64,000 bases of DNA, taken from NCBI GenBank assembly GCA_964588325.1, contig CAZPOR010000003.1, positions 124,001 to 188,000 on the forward strand, given 5' to 3'. A program made the translations under genes and the position numbers. Below are positions 33,842-42,454 of the stretch, piece after piece. Origin of the DNA: Thiovibrio sp964588325. Its GTDB lineage: Bacteria > Desulfobacterota > Desulfobulbia > Desulfobulbales > Desulfurivibrionaceae. Under the pieces are notes generated by a model that saw only the letters and a program-made list of their open reading frames with translations, was not told the DNA's origin and searched no databases. Position 1 is the stretch's first letter, and each line of letters starts with the position of its first letter.

Positions 33842-35311
33842 CTAGGGAAGTTTGACCTGCCAGGAGGTGCCAGTGGGGCCATCTTTCAGCTCGATGCCCT
33901 GGGCCAGAAGTTGGTCGCGGATCTCGTCGGCCCGACCCCAGTTTTTTGCCTCGCGGGCGGCGGTTCTGTCCGCAATACCCTTTTCGATCTCCTCGGGTGT
34001 AATCGAAAGGGTTTTGAGGATCTTCTCCTGCTCCTTGCGCATGTATTGTACCGGCTCTTCGCTGAGCAGCCCCAGGGTGTTGGCCATTTCCCTGATGGTA
34101 TTGGCGCCGTTTTTGAGCAGTTGCAGGTCGAGGCTGGCCGGTTTGCCCGGCAGATGCTGGCGGATCTTGTTGAGGATTTTTACTCCTTCAAAAAGATGTC
34201 CCAGGGCTTGGGCTGAGTTGAAGTCGTTGTCCATGGCCTTGAGGAACCGCTCGGCCAGGGTTTCGATCTTCTCGCGGTCCGCCTTGGAGACGGCGGGGGC
34301 TGCCTGGTCGTTGCCAGTGGCTGGCAACTGCTCGATCTCGGCCAGGCAGGTATACAGCCGGTTGAGTCCGGCCACCGCATCGAGCATGGCCGCTTCCGAG
34401 TAGTCCAGCGGGTTGCGGTAGTGGGTGGAAAAGATGAAGAGCCGCAGGGATTCCGGGGAAAATCTGTCGAGCACCTCCCGGATGGTGAGGAAGTTGCCCA
34501 GCGACTTGGACATCTTTTCGTCCTTGATCGTGACAAAGCCGTGGTGCACCCAGTACTTGACGAACTCTTCCCCGGTGACTCCTTCGCTCTGGGCCATTTC
34601 GTTTTCATGGTGGGGGAAGACGAGGTCTTTGCCGCCGCCGTGGATATCAAGCGAATCGCCGAGGTACTTGCGGCTCATGGCCGAACACTCGATGTGCCAG
34701 CCGGGCCGGCCTGGTCCCCAGGGGCTTTCCCAGGTGGGCTCCCCCGGTTTGCTTCCTTTCCAGAGGGCGAAATCCATGGGGTGTTCTTTTTTTTCGTTCA
34801 CCGAGATGCGGGCGCCTGCCTGCATGTCTTCCAGGTTGCGGCCGGACAGCGAGCCGTAGCTGCCGAACCCGGTCACCCGGTAGTAGACATCCGTGTCCAC
34901 CTGATAGGCAAGTTCTTTGCGGATGAGATCTTCGATCAGCCCGATGATTTCCGCCACATGTTCGGTGGCCTTGGGCTCGATGGTGGGGGGGAGAACGCCG
35001 AGTCTGGCCATGTCTTCGTGAAACATGGCGATGAAACGGCTGGAGAGCTCTTCGCAGGTGGTGTTCTGTTCCTGGGCCCGCTTGATGATCTTGTCGTCGA
35101 TGTCGGTGAAGTTGCGGATAAAGGTGACATCGTATCCCCGGTAACGGAGATAGCGGACGATCATGTCGAAGACCAGGGCGGATCTGGCATGGCCTATATG
35201 GCAGTAATCATAGGCGGTGATGCCGCAGACATAGAGCTTGACCTTGCCCTCTTCCAGGGTGACGAAGGGGGATTTCCGCCCGGTTTTGGTGTTGTAGATC
35301 TCGATACTCAT
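33842..35311 (-). CDS. cysS: cysteinyl-tRNA synthetase
   Basis: 489 aa. Class I synthetase: MSIEIYNTKTG start, zinc-binding Cys in YVCGITAYDYCHIGHAR (a HIGH-type motif), zinc-site phrase WHIECSAMS, and KMSKSLGNF (KMSKS). The C-terminal anticodon-binding part ends GTSWQVKLP. The start at 35311 matches the family's usual N-terminus; an ATG four codons upstream (35323) is possible. An open frame continues much further upstream but has no family similarity. Opposite-strand frames of ~390 codons are shadows. Confidence 0.96.
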   Translation of the reverse strand: MSIEIYNTKTGRKSPFVTLEEGKVKLYVCGITAYDYCHIGHARSALVFDMIVRYLRYRGYDVTFIRNFTDIDDKIIKRAQEQNTTCEELSSRFIAMFHEDMARLGVLPPTIEPKATEHVAEIIGLIEDLIRKELAYQVDTDVYYRVTGFGSYGSLSGRNLEDMQAGARISVNEKKEHPMDFALWKGSKPGEPTWESPWGPGRPGWHIECSAMSRKYLGDSLDIHGGGKDLVFPHHENEMAQSEGVTGEEFVKYWVHHGFVTIKDEKMSKSLGNFLTIREVLDRFSPESLRLFIFSTHYRNPLDYSEAAMLDAVAGLNRLYTCLAEIEQLPATGNDQAAPAVSKADREKIETLAERFLKAMDNDFNSAQALGHLFEGVKILNKIRQHLPGKPASLDLQLLKNGANTIREMANTLGLLSEEPVQYMRKEQEKILKTLSITPEEIEKGIADRTAAREAKNWGRADEIRDQLLAQGIELKDGPTGTSWQVKLP

Positions 35312-35571
35312 GGTCGGTTCCATCGAGTTGCCATGCAAAACCGGAAGGCCGGGGCAGTGGGGCGTTTTTCGCTTGCCGCCGCGTGTCTCTGTTGTGTCCT
35401 GGCCATTTCCCGGCATTGTTTCTATGTTTATGATAAAGGAGTTGTCCCTTTTGTAAAAAGATATGTTATATACCCGTTTCCAGGAAAGAGAGCAAGCCTT
35501 GTTGCGTGCATATGCAAATATCAGAACGGAGATTTTTCCCAAACGGTTGGGCTGTTGAGGAGTTTTTGGCC

Positions 35572-36039
35572 ATGGATATACTAGAGCAACGCACACTTGA
35601 AAACAATATGACTCTGACCGTCTGCGACCAGTCGAAACGAATTGCCGGAGACCGTTGGCTGATAAAGATTATCTGTGAGGCGGAACTGCCGGTTGACGAG
35701 GGGTTTTTCTCCCGGGTGGCCGAGGAGGATCATTCCCTGCAAGCAGAGGTCCGCGAGAGTATGGCCGGATCGCTCACATTTTCGGTGACCAAAGAGAGAA
35801 CCTTCATCGCCGAGACCGAACGGGAGGCGCTGGTGGAACGCATGGTGACGGAGATCATGACCAATATGGTGACCTACCTGAACAGGCCGGAATTTCCCGA
35901 AAGGCTTTTTGCCCGCAAATACGCGGAGCTTCGGGAAGTCTGCGTCGCGGCCCGGCATTACCGGAACCTGCCGGAGGAAGAAGGTGAAGGGGACGCGGAT
36001 GAGGGGCCGGCTGATTTTTCCGCCTGTTTCAAGGACTAG
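35572..36039 (+). CDS. conserved hypothetical protein, 155 aa
   Basis: Soluble, acidic protein without a recognised domain; the N-terminal half is strand-rich (NNMTLTVCDQSKRIAGDRWL), the centre helical (EALVERMVTEIMTNMVTYLN), and it ends with an acidic EEEGEGDADEG stretch and a Cys (SACFKD). ATG 35572 is chosen because AGGAG lies 12 bases upstream; an in-frame ATG at 35506 would add 22 residues. It lies between cysS (divergent) and serA. Function unknown. Confidence 0.7.
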   Translation: MDILEQRTLENNMTLTVCDQSKRIAGDRWLIKIICEAELPVDEGFFSRVAEEDHSLQAEVRESMAGSLTFSVTKERTFIAETEREALVERMVTEIMTNMVTYLNRPEFPERLFARKYAELREVCVAARHYRNLPEEEGEGDADEGPADFSACFKD

Positions 36040-36080
36040 GCGAGGCGCGTCACGGCAGGGCTGGTGTACATGTTTTATTC

Positions 36081-36108
36081 TTGACAAACTTCCCGTATCA
36101 CATAATAT
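36081..36108 (+). promoter_or_regulatory. sigma-70-type promoter upstream of serA
   Basis: TTGACA (36081-36086), a 16-base spacer and TAATAT (36103-36108), about 125 bases before the serA start. No operator was identified. Confidence 0.5.
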
Positions 36109-36233
36109 TCGCCTTTTTATGGTGCCATAAATTATGGCTGTCTCAGGTTTTTTTGCCAGTAATGTCCGTGCGCTATCCATTTGCCGGAGTCAGGAAATGA
36201 CCTCGGCCGCTTTTCTTATACAAAGGAGAAACA

Positions 36234-37841
36234 ATGAAAGTTCTGATCAGTGACAACCTGTCGCCCATTGGTGTTCAGATTCTCGAGGAGGCTGGGCTTG
36301 AGGTTGATGTGAAAACAGGCCTTTCCCCGGAGGAGCTTAAAGCCATTATTCCCGAATACGACGGTCTGGTCATCCGCAGCGCCTCCAAGGTCACCGAGGA
36401 GATCATCGAAGCGGCGGAAAAGCTCAAGGTCGTCGGCCGCGCCGGTATCGGCCTTGATAACGTCAATATCCCCGCGGCAAGCAAGAAGGGAATCATCGTG
36501 ATGAACGCCCCGGACGGCAACGCCACCACCGCGGCGGAACACGCCATCGCCATGATGATGTCGCTGACCAGGAACATCCCCCAGGCCACCGCCTCCATGA
36601 AGGATGGCAAGTGGGAGAAGAAAAAATTCGGCGGCCGGGAAGTAACCGGTAAAACCGTGGGTATTGTCGGCATCGGCCGGATCGGCAGCATCTTTGCCGA
36701 ACGGGCCCAGGGTTTGAAGATGAAGGTCATCGCCTTCGATCCCCACATGCCCAAGGAACTGGTCGAGAAGATCGGCGTGGAGCTGGTGAGCCTGGACGAG
36801 CTGTGCAAGCGGGCTGATTTTATCTCCGTGCATGTGCCGCTCACCAAGGAGACCAAGCATCTGCTCTCCACCGAGCAATTCAAGATGATGAAGAAAGAGT
36901 GCGTCTTCCTCGATTGCGCCCGCGGCGGTGTGGTTGACGAGGAGGCATTGTACGAGGCTCTTAAAAACGGAGAAATCCGCGGGGCTGGGCTGGATGTCTT
37001 CGAGGTGGAGCCCACCACCAAGGAAAACTGCAAGCTGCTGAGCCTGGATAATTTTATCTGCACCCCGCATCTGGGCGCTTCCACGGCGGAGGCCCAGGAG
37101 AATGTCGCCGTGGCCATCGCCGAACAGGTTGCGGCCTATCTGCTCCGCGGCACCATCACCAACGCGGTCAACGTGCCTTCCGTGAGCGCCGAGGTTCTTT
37201 CCCAGGTCGGCCCGTACATCACCCTGGCCGAGATGCTGGGTTCCTTCCACATGCAGATCGCCAAGGGCGGGGTTGAGGAAGTCACCATCGAGTACTGCGG
37301 CGATCTCTCCGAGATGATCACCAGCCCGATCACCGTCGCCTTTCTCAAAGGGTTGTTTACCCCGATCCTGAAAGACGCGGTCAATTACGTCAATGCCCCC
37401 ATCATCGCGCAGGAGCGCGGCATCCGGGTGGTTGAGGCCAAGACCAGCAAGAGCGATGATTTTCTCAACCTGGTGAACATCAGGGTGAAAACCACCGAGG
37501 GCGAAAACGTCCTGGCCGGAACGGTGTTCGGCAAGAACGAGCCGCGCCTGGTGCGTCTCAACGGCTTCCGCATGGAAGCCCTGCCCGCCGGGCCCATGCT
37601 TTTTGTGCAGAATAATGATGTGCCCGGGGTGATCGGTCTGCTTGGCACCACCCTTGGCAACGATGGGGTGAACATCGCCAGAATGACCGTCGGCAAGCAG
37701 CGGGAAGGGGACAAGAATCTCAACGTGATCCTGCTCAACACCGATGGCCTGGTTCCCCAATCATTGCTGGAAAAGGTTCGCTCTTTGCCGAATATCCATG
37801 CCGCCATGGTTCTTGAGTTGCCTGAGCTGGTGACCGCCTAA
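36234..37841 (+). CDS. serA: D-3-phosphoglycerate dehydrogenase
   Basis: 535 aa, the long form. The substrate and NAD domains (~1-310) carry VGRAGIGLDNVNIPAA, VGIVGIGRIGSIFAERAQG, the catalytic Arg phrase DCARGGVVDEEAL and CTPHLGASTAEAQ (His/Glu pair). An intervening allosteric-substrate-binding domain (~310-450) is followed by a C-terminal ACT domain (VPGVIGLLGTTLGNDGVNIA), the serine sensor. It catalyses the first step of serine synthesis, probably with serine feedback. AAGGAG precedes the start. Confidence 0.96.
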   Translation: MKVLISDNLSPIGVQILEEAGLEVDVKTGLSPEELKAIIPEYDGLVIRSASKVTEEIIEAAEKLKVVGRAGIGLDNVNIPAASKKGIIVMNAPDGNATTAAEHAIAMMMSLTRNIPQATASMKDGKWEKKKFGGREVTGKTVGIVGIGRIGSIFAERAQGLKMKVIAFDPHMPKELVEKIGVELVSLDELCKRADFISVHVPLTKETKHLLSTEQFKMMKKECVFLDCARGGVVDEEALYEALKNGEIRGAGLDVFEVEPTTKENCKLLSLDNFICTPHLGASTAEAQENVAVAIAEQVAAYLLRGTITNAVNVPSVSAEVLSQVGPYITLAEMLGSFHMQIAKGGVEEVTIEYCGDLSEMITSPITVAFLKGLFTPILKDAVNYVNAPIIAQERGIRVVEAKTSKSDDFLNLVNIRVKTTEGENVLAGTVFGKNEPRLVRLNGFRMEALPAGPMLFVQNNDVPGVIGLLGTTLGNDGVNIARMTVGKQREGDKNLNVILLNTDGLVPQSLLEKVRSLPNIHAAMVLELPELVTA

Positions 37842-37878
37842 CGGCTTGGTTTTCTCCTTCTGCCCACTGGGATAGCCC

Positions 37879-38196
37879 ATGACTGAAAACGAGAAAAACG
37901 AGAAAGAGTGCTGTCCGGAGGGGTATGTCCGGCAGGGCGGAAAATGTGTGCTGCCGGGGGTTACCTTTACCACCCTGATCATGTCGTTGAATACCTCGGC
38001 TCTTTTTCATCTGGGCGATCTCCAAGATCCTGAAACCGGCAAGAGCGGGAGGGATCTCGTTTTGGCCAAGCATACCATCGACACCCTGCAATTGCTCAAG
38101 GACAAGACCAAGGGCAATCTGACCGGCAAGGAGGAGGAGCTTCTTGGTCATGTTCTCGCCGATTTGAAACTGCGGTATGTGAAAGCCAACAGTTAA
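37879..38196 (+). CDS. DUF1844 protein
   Basis: 105 aa. The core matches DUF1844: VTFTTLIMSLNTSALFHLGD, then ARHTIDTL-like AKHTIDTLQLLKDKTKGNLT and EELLGHVLADLKLRYV. A Cys-rich start (CCPEGYVRQGGKC) is added before the domain. Function unknown; members are small helical proteins common in delta-proteobacteria. It lies 37 bases after serA and is followed by a terminator, so the two probably form an operon. Confidence 0.85.
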   Translation: MTENEKNEKECCPEGYVRQGGKCVLPGVTFTTLIMSLNTSALFHLGDLQDPETGKSGRDLVLAKHTIDTLQLLKDKTKGNLTGKEEELLGHVLADLKLRYVKANS

Positions 38197-38221
38197 TTCC
38201 TTTCTCGCCCGCCAATATCCG

Positions 38222-38266
38222 AGATCGCCTGGGTTTCAATCCGCTGAAATCAGGCGATCTTTTTTT
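38222..38266 (+). terminator. rho-independent terminator after the serA operon
   Basis: AGATCGCCTG (38222-38231) and CAGGCGATCT (38251-38260) form a 10-bp stem with an internal loop, followed by seven T. Confidence 0.85.
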
Positions 38267-38295
38267 GTGGCGGCCGGAAAGGGGGTACGGAGCCT

Positions 38296-39195
38296 GTGCT
38301 GAAGATGAAAAATGATGGCGCACTGGAGCTTGTCTGCGAGGCTCCGGCAAAAATAAATCTCTCTCTTGCCATCAAGGGCAAACGGGAGGACGGGTTTCAC
38401 GACCTTGAAACCCGGATGCTCAAAATTACCCTGACGGATCGGTTGTGTCTTGCCGGACGGGATTCCGGCATCACCGTGGAGTGTCCGGGAAGCGAGCTGC
38501 CCACCGGGGACGGCAATCTTGTCCATCGGGCTGCGAAACACTTTTTCGCCGCCCTTGGTGCTGGCGGGGGCGTGCATATCGTGCTGGAGAAAAAAATCCC
38601 CATTGCCGCAGGGCTGGGAGGAGGGAGCAGTGATGCCGCCGCTGTACTGCGCGGCCTGAACACACTTCATGGTTTCCCTTTTTCCTTGCGCCAGCTTGCC
38701 GATCTGGCGCGGCCTCTGGGAGCTGATGTGCCGTTTTTTGTGCATGATTGCACCGCAGCCTGGGCCACCGGGATCGGCGACGAGATCCAGCCCGAGGATA
38801 TTCCCTTTCTCGGCTGGATCGTTCTGGTGAACCCTGGATTTGCCGTGTCCACCAAGTGGGTGTATGAGAATTTTACGTTGACAACGGGTGGCAATCCATA
38901 TATCTTAGGCCGCGACTTCGTGCATGGTAATGATGCTTGTGCCGGGCCGGGGAATCTTCCTTTATATAACGACTTAGAGGCCGTGACCATCGGGAAATAT
39001 CCGGAGCTCGGCCGCATCAAAGACGAGCTCCTGGCTGCTGGCGCCCACGGGGCATTGATGTCCGGCAGCGGCCCCACAGTCTTTGGTCTTTTTGCAAACG
39101 AGGCGCAAGCGCGGAAGAGCGTTGCTCGTTTTGCCCAGCGATTCGGCCGGAATGTCTTTCTGGCAAGACCACTGAGCACACAAGAAAAGCTTTAA
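38296..39195 (+). CDS. ispE: 4-diphosphocytidyl-2-C-methyl-D-erythritol kinase
   Basis: 299 aa GHMP kinase of the MEP isoprenoid pathway. APAKINLSLAIKGKREDGFH holds the catalytic Lys and substrate contacts; the ATP loop is IPIAAGLGGGSSDAAAVLRG; the third motif ALMSGSGPTVFGLF is intact. GTG 38296 or ATG 38305 can serve as start. tRNA-Gln and prs follow, an ispE-tRNA-prs-rplY-pth order seen in many delta-proteobacteria. Confidence 0.95.
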   Translation: MLKMKNDGALELVCEAPAKINLSLAIKGKREDGFHDLETRMLKITLTDRLCLAGRDSGITVECPGSELPTGDGNLVHRAAKHFFAALGAGGGVHIVLEKKIPIAAGLGGGSSDAAAVLRGLNTLHGFPFSLRQLADLARPLGADVPFFVHDCTAAWATGIGDEIQPEDIPFLGWIVLVNPGFAVSTKWVYENFTLTTGGNPYILGRDFVHGNDACAGPGNLPLYNDLEAVTIGKYPELGRIKDELLAAGAHGALMSGSGPTVFGLFANEAQARKSVARFAQRFGRNVFLARPLSTQEKL

Positions 39196-39200
39196 GGCGT

Positions 39201-39275
39201 TGGGGCGTCGTCAAGCGGTAAGACACAAGACTTTGACTCTTGCACTCGCAGGTTCGAATCCTGCCGCCCCAGCCA
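39201..39275 (+). tRNA. tRNA-Gln (TTG)
   Basis: Acceptor TGGGGCG pairs with CGCCCCA; the anticodon loop has TTG (ACTTTGACT), the T-loop is GGTTCGAATCC and CCA is encoded. It starts six bases after the ispE stop, so it may share that transcript. Confidence 0.96.
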
Positions 39276-39357
39276 TTTTCTTATTCTCTGGCGCGCATAT
39301 CTGGGTGAGGCGGGTCGAAGCGGCGGAAACACGATAACCCGAACTTCAGGCAACAGC

Positions 39358-40296
39358 ATGAAAGATATGAAAGTCTTTGCCGGTAACGCCAACCCAGCCC
39401 TGGCTGGGGATATATGCAACTATCTTGGAGTGCCCCTGTCCAAGGCGGAGGTCCGCCGTTTCAGCGACGGGGAAATCTTTGTCGAGATCGGCGAAAACGT
39501 TCGCGGCCGCGATGTGTTCATCATCCAGCCGACCTGCCCGCCCGTGAACGACCATCTCATGGAGCTGGTAATCATGGTTGACGCCATGCGGCGCGCCTCT
39601 GCCCGGCGGATTACCGCGGTGCTTCCCTATTATGGCTATGCCCGGCAGGATCGCAAGGTTGCCCCCAGGGTGCCCATCACCGCCAAGGTGGTGGCCGAGA
39701 TGATGATGGTGGTTGGGGTGCGGCGGGTTCTGACCATGGACCTCCACGCCGGGCAGATCCAGGGATTTTTTAACATCCCGGTGGACAACCTGTTTGCCGC
39801 CCCGGTTCTGCTTGATTATATCTCGCAGAAGTTGAGCAACGACGTGGTTATGGTTTCTCCGGATGCGGGCGGGGTTGAGCGGACCCGCGCATTCGCCAAA
39901 CGTCTCAATGCCAGCCTGGCCATTGTCGATAAGCGGAGGGAGCGGGCCAACGAATGCAAGGCGATGAACGTCATCGGCGACGTTTCCGGCAAAACCGCGA
40001 TTTTGCTGGACGACATGGTCGATACCGCCGGAACCCTGTGCGCCGGGGCCGATGCCCTCATCGATGCGGGCGCCAAGGATGTGTATGCCTGTTGTTCCCA
40101 TGGCGTGCTTTCCGGGCCGGCCATTGAGCGGCTGGAAAAATCGAAGATCAAAACCCTGATCATCACCGACAGCATTCCCCTCAGCGAAGCCGCCCGGAAT
40201 TGTAAGAAGATCAAGGTGCTTTCCGTGTGCAAGCTGTTGGGCGAGGCGGTGAAACGAATTCACAGTGAGGATTCTGTCAGTTCATTATTTGTGTAG
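39358..40296 (+). CDS. prs: ribose-phosphate pyrophosphokinase
   Basis: 312 aa. It makes PRPP from ribose 5-phosphate and ATP for nucleotide, His and Trp synthesis. Motifs: FSDGEIFVEIGENVRGRDVF, the PYYGYARQDRK catalytic loop, TMDLHAGQIQGFF and the PRPP-binding loop AILLDDMVDTAGTL. Length and sequence are normal for class I Prs. ATG 39358 gives a start close to the family norm. Confidence 0.96.
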   Translation: MKDMKVFAGNANPALAGDICNYLGVPLSKAEVRRFSDGEIFVEIGENVRGRDVFIIQPTCPPVNDHLMELVIMVDAMRRASARRITAVLPYYGYARQDRKVAPRVPITAKVVAEMMMVVGVRRVLTMDLHAGQIQGFFNIPVDNLFAAPVLLDYISQKLSNDVVMVSPDAGGVERTRAFAKRLNASLAIVDKRRERANECKAMNVIGDVSGKTAILLDDMVDTAGTLCAGADALIDAGAKDVYACCSHGVLSGPAIERLEKSKIKTLIITDSIPLSEAARNCKKIKVLSVCKLLGEAVKRIHSEDSVSSLFV

Positions 40297-40320
40297 TGAG
40301 TAAGACAGAGATATCTATAC

Positions 40321-40361
40321 AACCGGAGGCCACTGCTATTGTGGCCGTTGCTGGTTTTTTT
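40321..40361 (+). terminator. hairpin between prs and rplY
   Basis: GGCCAC (40328-40333) and GTGGCC (40341-40346), extended by AACC/GGTT after an internal loop, followed by a T run. It may be a full terminator or a partial attenuator ahead of rplY. Confidence 0.65.
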
Positions 40362-40395
40362 GTTATGAGAATCGGTACATGAGGAGGTCAGTTCA

Positions 40396-40965
40396 ATGTT
40401 ACAAATCGATATGACGGCGCGGGTCCGGAAAACTGTTGGCAAAGGTGCGGCAAGGACAATGCGCAGGGCAGGGAACACCCCTGCTGTTATTTATGGTCCG
40501 CTGGGCGCTCCGATTGCCCTGGAATGCAACACCAAGGATCTCACCCAGGGGTTGCTTTCGATCCACAGAAAGAATGCCTTCATCAATCTGGAGATTGATG
40601 AGGACGGCAAAAAATCGGTGCGCCACGTTATTACCCGGGAGATTCAGACGGATCCGGTGCAGGACAACGTTCTGCATGCCGATTTCTATGAAGTTTCCCT
40701 TGATAAGCCCATGGTGTTCAAGGTGCCGCTCAAGTACGTCGGCAAGGCCAAGGGCGTTGACCTGGGCGGCGATATGACCATCGTCAAGAACAAGATCACT
40801 GTCTCCGGCAAGCTGCTTGATATCCCCGATGTTATCGAGGTTGATGTTGCGCCCCTGGATCGGGGCGTGGCTCTGACCTGCAAGGAGCTCGGTCTTTCCG
40901 CAGGCGTAACTCTGGTGACCGCCCCGGATGCTGTTTGCGTTTCCATCTCCGGCGTTGCAGAGTAA
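40396..40965 (+). CDS. rplY: 50S ribosomal protein L25/general stress protein Ctc
   Basis: 189 aa, the long (TL5/Ctc) form: an N-terminal 5S rRNA-binding L25 domain (RKTVGKGAARTMRRAGNTPA at its start) plus a C-terminal beta domain (DLGGDMTIVKNKITVSG; LGLSAGVTLVT). A strong GAGGAGGT precedes the start. Placement between prs and pth is the classical order. Confidence 0.95.
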   Translation: MLQIDMTARVRKTVGKGAARTMRRAGNTPAVIYGPLGAPIALECNTKDLTQGLLSIHRKNAFINLEIDEDGKKSVRHVITREIQTDPVQDNVLHADFYEVSLDKPMVFKVPLKYVGKAKGVDLGGDMTIVKNKITVSGKLLDIPDVIEVDVAPLDRGVALTCKELGLSAGVTLVTAPDAVCVSISGVAE

Positions 40966-41000
40966 ACGCCGGAAAGACGTTTTTTCAATACAGCGTTGTC

Positions 41001-41039
41001 AAAGCCGAAGAGAGGAGCTTCCTTTTTTCGGCTTTTTTT
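41001..41039 (+). terminator. terminator after rplY
   Basis: AAAGCCGAA (41001-41009) and TTCGGCTTT (41027-41035), with an inner AGGA/TCCT pairing, followed by T residues. Confidence 0.8.
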
Positions 41040-41094
41040 ATCGGGCTGGGCTGCAGGCGCGTTCCGATGGCGTGAGAGGAAAGAGGGCACTATC

Positions 41095-41664
41095 GTGTAC
41101 GTCGTGGTTGGCTTGGGAAATCCCGGCAAGGAATATGCTGCTACCCGGCATAACATCGGTTTTATTTTCCTCGATTATCTGGCGGAAAAATACCGGTTCG
41201 CTTTCAAGGGAACAAAATGGCAGGCGGAAGCGGCGAAGGATCTTTCCTGGGGCTATCCGGTTCTTTTTGTCAAGCCGCAGACCTATATGAACAGAAGCGG
41301 CGTTGCGGTTCGGGCGATTGCTGACTTTTATCAGGTTGAACCCAGCCGGATCATCGTGATCCACGACGATCTTGATCTGCCCCTGGGGCGGACCAAGATC
41401 ATGCTTAAGCGGGGAGCGGGCGGACATAACGGCATCCGCTCCCTGATCGAGCATCTTGGCGGCAATGATTTCGTGCGGGTGCGGGTTGGCATCGGGCGTC
41501 CGGACAATGCGGAGCGGGTGAGTGATTTTGTGCTTTCCCGCTTCGGGCAGGATGAAGCGGAGATGGTGCGCGAAGAACTTGAGCGCATTGAGACCGGGGT
41601 GCGTCTTATCATGGAACAAGGGGCCGCCGCTGCCATGAACCGTGTCAATTCGGAGCAGTTGTAG
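41095..41664 (+). CDS. pth: peptidyl-tRNA hydrolase
   Basis: 189 aa from GTG 41095, which has GAGG upstream and gives the family's exact N-terminus (YVVVGLGNPGKEYAATRHNI; catalytic His in TRHN). Other motifs are FVKPQTYMNRSG, VIHDDLDLPLG and GGHNGIRSLIEHLG. It frees tRNA from peptidyl-tRNA released by stalled ribosomes. An open frame upstream (from 40996) runs through the terminator and is not coding. Confidence 0.95.
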   Translation: MYVVVGLGNPGKEYAATRHNIGFIFLDYLAEKYRFAFKGTKWQAEAAKDLSWGYPVLFVKPQTYMNRSGVAVRAIADFYQVEPSRIIVIHDDLDLPLGRTKIMLKRGAGGHNGIRSLIEHLGGNDFVRVRVGIGRPDNAERVSDFVLSRFGQDEAEMVREELERIETGVRLIMEQGAAAAMNRVNSEQL

Positions 41665-41822
41665 TATAACACCTTGTAATATCATGTTTTTTCAAGTTTG
41701 GATTGATAATCCCGAGATCTGTGGTATAGTGCCCCCTAATCTTCATTTCTTCGCCGGTGTTGGAGTGCTTCCTTGTAGAAAAAGGAACAGGGTGTTCCGT
41801 AATCGGCGAAAGGGAGGCACGT

Positions 41823-42308
41823 GTGTTTAACGTTGGTGATATGGCAGTATATCCGGCCCATGGCGTTGGCAAGATAGAATCCATCGAGCAGCGGCAGGTC
41901 GGGGACAAGCAGCAATCCTTTTATGTGATGAAGATTCTCGATTCAAGCATGGTGATCATGATCCCCACCGCCGGGTGCAAGAATGTGGGGCTGAGAAATA
42001 TCATCAGCGCCAAGGATGTGAGCAAGATCTACGACATCCTGAATGAAAAGGATGTGGCCATCGTTTCCCAGCCGTGGAACCAGCGGTATCGCGAGTATAT
42101 GGAAAAAATCAAGACCGGGTCTGTGTATGAAATTGCCTCGGTGCTGCGTGACCTTTTTCTCCTGCGAGTGGACAAGGATCTTTCCTTTGGCGAACGCAAG
42201 ATGATGGACACCGCCAAAAGCCTTCTGGTGAAAGAAATCGCCCTTGCCAACGAAGCCAGGGAAACCGAGACCCAGGTGGAAAAGAACATCGAGCAGATTT
42301 TTTCCTGA
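41823..42308 (+). CDS. CarD-family transcriptional regulator
   Basis: 161 aa from GTG 41823 with AAGGGAGG at ideal spacing. The N-terminal RNA-polymerase-interaction domain reads FNVGDMAVYPAHGVGKIES; the C-terminal helical domain (DVAIVSQPWNQRYREYMEKI; LRDLFLLRVDKDLSFGERKM) is the DNA-binding part of CarD/CdnL. CarD proteins stabilise open promoter complexes, especially at rRNA promoters. A longer frame back to 41757 would cross the ribosome-binding site. Confidence 0.93.
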   Translation: MFNVGDMAVYPAHGVGKIESIEQRQVGDKQQSFYVMKILDSSMVIMIPTAGCKNVGLRNIISAKDVSKIYDILNEKDVAIVSQPWNQRYREYMEKIKTGSVYEIASVLRDLFLLRVDKDLSFGERKMMDTAKSLLVKEIALANEARETETQVEKNIEQIFS

Positions 42309-42356
42309 TCCAGGCCTGTCTGGCCCATGGTGTTCCTGTATATTGCCTGTGACCTT

Positions 42357-42398
42357 CCCGCCTGTGCTATCATCCGGTAGCACGGGTGTTTTTTTTGT
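42357..42398 (+). terminator. terminator after the carD-type gene
   Basis: CCCG...GTGCTA and TAGCAC...CGGG form a broken stem around TCATCCGG, followed by a long T run to about 42398. Confidence 0.8.
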
Positions 42399-42454
42399 CT
42401 GCTGAAACGTTCCTCCCTATTTTTTATGACGCCACTTATTTCTCCCGGGATCCT

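Noticed and set aside
34421..35584. 387-codon plus-strand frame
   Set aside because: Shadow of cysS.
36216..37760. 514-codon minus-strand frame
   Set aside because: Shadow of serA; the serA motifs are complete on the plus strand.
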